Assembly (NCBI GenBank): GCA_025934695.1
Contig: JAICWS010000003.1
Span: 186,001 to 250,000 of the forward strand
DNA length: 64,000 bases
Source of the DNA: Alphaproteobacteria bacterium
GTDB taxonomy: Bacteria > Pseudomonadota > Alphaproteobacteria > Micavibrionales > UBA2020
Reading direction: 5' to 3'
Shown here: piece after piece, positions 61,154-64,000 of the stretch
Numbering within the stretch: position 1 is the stretch's first letter
How the letters are laid out: each line of letters begins with the position of its first letter
Notes under the pieces: model-generated
Told to the model about the DNA's origin: nothing
Databases searched by the model: none
What the model saw: the letters and a program-made list of their open reading frames with translations, nothing else
Program-made: the position numbers and the translations under genes

Positions 61154-63052
61154 TTAGAACACCGGGCCTTTGTCCGGCTGCGGCCTGGCGGCCTGCTCGG
61201 GCTTGGGGCCGTGCAGCAGCTGTTCGGGGATGCCAAAGCCGTCGACCAAGGTTTTGGCCTGCGGGGCCAGCTTGGCGTTGAGGTCGTGCTCGAGCCGGAC
61301 GAGGGAGTGCGTCAGGTCCGGCGTCAGGTTGCCGTTCTCGATGTACCAGAGCGCGTTCTTGCGCAGGCAATGCACGGCATAGAGGTCGCAGAGGTCTTTC
61401 AGCACCGCCTTCACTTCAGGATCCGCCTGTTCCTTGACGGTCTTGACGAATTTTTCGTGGATCAGGCGCTCGGCATAGGCGTCGGAATAGGCGGCCATGT
61501 CATCCTGCAGCAGGTTGCCAACCTCGTCCTTGTCGTAGGACTTCCCCAGTTTCTTCCCTTTGAGAAGCAGGTTGTGCGCCATCGTGCGCTCGCGCGCCTC
61601 GAACAGGCCCAGCTGGTCCTCGGCTTTCAGGAATTCATTGCGGTTCGCCCAGCGCTGCCAGCGGTCCTGACGATTCATGTCGTAGGCCTTGATAAGCTTG
61701 CCGGCAACATTGGCGCCGTCGAACTTCTTTTTCAGGCGCGTGACCTGGTTCTTGGCGGCCAGCATGCGCAGGATAAGGTTGTCGCCCTCGAAGGTTCGGA
61801 AAACGTCGATGTCGTTGCGCCAGACGCCGAAACGCTCTTCGGACATATAGCCCTTGCCGCCTTCCAGCCGGCGGCATTCGTCGACGGTTTCGCTCGCGCG
61901 GTCGGAGGAAACGGCCTTGATCGCGGCCGCCATCGTTTCGGTGCGCGGGTCGCCTTTCTCGAAGGAGGTCAGCAGGTCGCGGGTCGCGAAATGCAGCGCA
62001 TAGGCCTCGGCGATCTTCGGCATCAGGCGCGTCTGCGTCGCCTGGCGGGTCAGCAGGCCTTTGCCGAAGACATTGCGTTTCTCGACGAAGTCGACGGCCG
62101 CGGCCAGCGCGCTCTTGCTGCCGCTTAAGGCCGCCATGGACACGAACACGCGGCCCGTGACGAGCGTGCCGACCATCTTGAAGAAGCGGGCGGACTTTTT
62201 CTCGGTGTCGCTCGTGTACTGGCCCTTCGCGTTGATGCTGCCGAATTTATCGAGCATCGCGTCATAGGGCACTTTCACATGGTCGAAGGACAGTTTGCCG
62301 TTGTCGACGCCGTTGAGGCCGACTTTGTGCCCATTGTCGAGAATGGTGACGCCCGGCATCGTGTCGCCCTGCGCGTCGCGGACAGGTACGAGGAAGGCAT
62401 GCACACCCTTGGATTCCTCGCCCGGCGCCATCTGAAGCTGGGCGAAGACGACCATCATCTGGCCATGCTTGGCGGCGTTGCCAATATAGGTTTTGCGCGC
62501 GCCTTCATGTGGCGTGTTGATTTCAAATTCGCGTGTCTCTTTGTTGAAAACGGCGACGGTCTGCGTGCCCTGCACGTCGGAGCCGCAGGCCTCCTCGGTC
62601 ATGCCGAAGCCGCCCAGCAGCTTGCCAGCGATGATGTCGGGAATGAGGTGCTGGTGCTTTTCGGTGCCCAGACGCTCGATCGAGGTGCCGAAGAGGCCGA
62701 ACTGCACGCCCTGCTTGACCGCGAGGCTCATGTCGGCATGGGCGATCATCTCGCCGATGTTGATGTAGGCGGAGCCTTTGCCTTCGCCGCCGTGCTCGGG
62801 CGCGTAGGGCATTTTGGTGAAGCCTTCGCCGACCATCAGCTTGATGCGGTCCAGCGTCACTTCGCGGTAGTCGGCCTTCGGCAGTTCCTGCGACACCGGC
62901 GCCATTTCGGGACGCGCGATAAAGGCGCGCGCCATATTGCGCACCTCGGCGAAGGGACCGTCGAGCACGTCCTGCAGCTTCGCCGCGAGCATTTTTTCTT
63001 CAGGTTTGCTTTCCGTCTGGAACGCTCCTGCGAGACCTTTGTTGTCAGCCAT
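61154..63052 (-). CDS. Acyl-CoA oxidase/dehydrogenase-family flavoprotein
   Basis: A 632-residue FAD protein of acyl-CoA beta-oxidation, oxidising the alpha-beta bond of fatty acyl-CoA. FGMTEEACGSDVQ and RNVFGKGLLTRQATQ are FAD/substrate blocks. The catalytic Glu422 lies in RTFEGDNLILRM, as in acyl-CoA oxidases; bacterial dehydrogenases more often show a Glu in a TQ-type motif. The long C-terminal region (about 430-632) is also oxidase-like. I infer but cannot prove whether oxygen or ETF is the acceptor. GGGAGATA precedes the ATG. The acyl-CoA synthetase lies just upstream. Confidence 0.85.
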   Translation of the reverse strand: MADNKGLAGAFQTESKPEEKMLAAKLQDVLDGPFAEVRNMARAFIARPEMAPVSQELPKADYREVTLDRIKLMVGEGFTKMPYAPEHGGEGKGSAYINIGEMIAHADMSLAVKQGVQFGLFGTSIERLGTEKHQHLIPDIIAGKLLGGFGMTEEACGSDVQGTQTVAVFNKETREFEINTPHEGARKTYIGNAAKHGQMMVVFAQLQMAPGEESKGVHAFLVPVRDAQGDTMPGVTILDNGHKVGLNGVDNGKLSFDHVKVPYDAMLDKFGSINAKGQYTSDTEKKSARFFKMVGTLVTGRVFVSMAALSGSKSALAAAVDFVEKRNVFGKGLLTRQATQTRLMPKIAEAYALHFATRDLLTSFEKGDPRTETMAAAIKAVSSDRASETVDECRRLEGGKGYMSEERFGVWRNDIDVFRTFEGDNLILRMLAAKNQVTRLKKKFDGANVAGKLIKAYDMNRQDRWQRWANRNEFLKAEDQLGLFEARERTMAHNLLLKGKKLGKSYDKDEVGNLLQDDMAAYSDAYAERLIHEKFVKTVKEQADPEVKAVLKDLCDLYAVHCLRKNALWYIENGNLTPDLTHSLVRLEHDLNAKLAPQAKTLVDGFGIPEQLLHGPKPEQAARPQPDKGPVF

Positions 63053-63084
63053 TGGCTATCTCCCTCTTCTGGTGCTTAATTTTT

Positions 63085-64000
63085 TTACGGCGTTTTTTTC
63101 AGGCGCAGGACGCTCATCAGCGACCGCTTGGGCTTCGCCTCCGCGGGCGCGGCGGCGGGCGCGGGCGCCGACTTAGCGCCAGCGAGTTCCTCGGCGTCCT
63201 CTTTCTTGAGCGCCTTCTTGTCTGGCTTGCCGATGTTGGTCTTCGGCAGACTGTCGCGGAACTTCCACAGGTGCGGCACCTCGTAGGGCGCCAGACGTTC
63301 CAGCAGGAACTTTTTCAGCTCTGCCGGCGTCGCCGTCGCGCCTTCCTTGAGAACGATATGCGCCTTGACTTCCTCGTCCACTTTCGGATCCGGCACGCCC
63401 ACGACGCAGACTTCCGCGATCGCCGGATGCTCGAGCATCTTCGATTCGACTTTCAGCGGGAATACTTTCATGCCCTGGCGGTTGATCATGTCCTTCATGC
63501 GGCCGGTGATATAGATGCAGCCGGTTTTCGGATCGATATAGCCCGTGTCGCCGGTGTGGAAGTAGCCGTCCTTGTCCATGACCTTGGCGGTTTCGTCGTC
63601 GTGCTTCCAGTAGCCCTTCATGACCTGAGGGCCCTTGATGCAGATTTCGCCGTTCTCGCCGAGCGGCAGCACTTCGTCGGAGATGTCGGGCGCCTTGGCG
63701 ATGCTGGTGATGCGGATCGTCGTGCCCGGCACAGGCAGGCCGATGGAGCCCTTGACGTCCTGTCCCAGCGGGATCGCGACCGCGAGCGGCGAAGTTTCGG
63801 AGAGGCCATAGCCTTTCGTGAATGCTTTGCCGGTGCGCTTTTTCCAGGCATTCTCGAGCGTTTCCGGCGTTGCCGCGCCGCCGCTGAGCCACAGCTTTAC
63901 CGACGAAAGATCGTATTCTTTCGGAGCGGGCGTCAGCGGATGGCAGACCTTGTTGAAAGCCCGGCACAGCGGATTGACTTTGGGGATCTTCGTTTTCAGG
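63085..64000 (-). CDS. Long-chain acyl-CoA synthetase, 3' part (N-terminus outside window)
   Basis: The frame is open to the window edge and encodes 304 residues of an AMP-forming ligase. KLWLSGGAATP, KGYGLSETSPLAV, GYFHTGDTGYID and ITGRMKDMINRQGMKVFP are the A3-A8 motifs. The C-terminus has the catalytic Lys in NIGKPDKKAL, then an Ala/Pro-rich extension. It would activate fatty acids for the flavoprotein encoded 33 bp downstream. It is probably in the same operon. Confidence 0.9.
   Translation of the reverse strand, partial: LKTKIPKVNPLCRAFNKVCHPLTPAPKEYDLSSVKLWLSGGAATPETLENAWKKRTGKAFTKGYGLSETSPLAVAIPLGQDVKGSIGLPVPGTTIRITSIAKAPDISDEVLPLGENGEICIKGPQVMKGYWKHDDETAKVMDKDGYFHTGDTGYIDPKTGCIYITGRMKDMINRQGMKVFPLKVESKMLEHPAIAEVCVVGVPDPKVDEEVKAHIVLKEGATATPAELKKFLLERLAPYEVPHLWKFRDSLPKTNIGKPDKKALKKEDAEELAGAKSAPAPAAAPAEAKPKRSLMSVLRLKKTP

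Overview
The window is high-GC DNA (a few genes and intergenic stretches are AT-richer) with the gene content of a Gram-negative, probably alphaproteobacterial, chromosome. I infer this from sigma70-type promoters, lipoproteins, outer-membrane and RTX/type I secretion proteins, and palindromic CCCCGGCGAAGGCCGGGG repeats common in that class. I cannot name the genus. No rRNA, tRNA, CRISPR array or transposase was recognised.

Region 1 (1-16.5 kb) is accessory-like. It holds about twenty-five small, mostly unrecognised genes, many in paralogous pairs: small secreted proteins, an LRR protein, an ankyrin protein, a glyoxalase-like protein and a DUF3175 protein. It also carries a 415-bp direct duplication of yjdM/phnA, one copy intact and one frameshifted. 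Eight genes here, and one at 21 kb, sit behind near-identical promoters of the form TTGACATAAT-N13-TATA. Three of those promoters are followed by a shared 5' leader element (ATTTCCGCYTGTTTC).

Region 2 (16.5-25 kb) is metabolic. It has dihydropyrimidinase divergent from a beta-ureidopropionase-like amidohydrolase (reductive pyrimidine breakdown), isocitrate lyase (glyoxylate shunt), a beta-carbonic anhydrase, an SH3b protein and a tandem pair of unknown paralogs. REP/MITE-like inverted repeats lie in the gaps.

Region 3 (25-55 kb) is a complete alginate locus. It encodes precursor supply (algA, algC, algD, plus pgi), the c-di-GMP-responsive polymerase (alg8/alg44), the periplasmic scaffold, epimerase and lyase (algK, algG, algX, algL), O-acetylation (algI, algJ, algF, algX) and the outer-membrane porin (algE). 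Unlike the single Pseudomonas operon, it is split into several units on both strands. algA is split into a GMP-only gene and a stand-alone PMI-like cupin. The locus is flanked by large secreted RTX proteins: a PL7 alginate lyase, a PsmE-like mannuronan C5-epimerase fused to an SGNH/SASA esterase, and a modular RTX protein with no recognised catalytic domain. Together they could make, acetylate, export, then deacetylate, epimerise and cut alginate outside the cell.

Region 4 (55-64 kb) holds a lipoprotein DNA/RNA endonuclease, D-lactate dehydrogenase (dld), a fatty-acid desaturase, an MscS-type channel, an acyl-CoA oxidase/dehydrogenase-like flavoprotein and the 3' part of an acyl-CoA synthetase that runs off the window.
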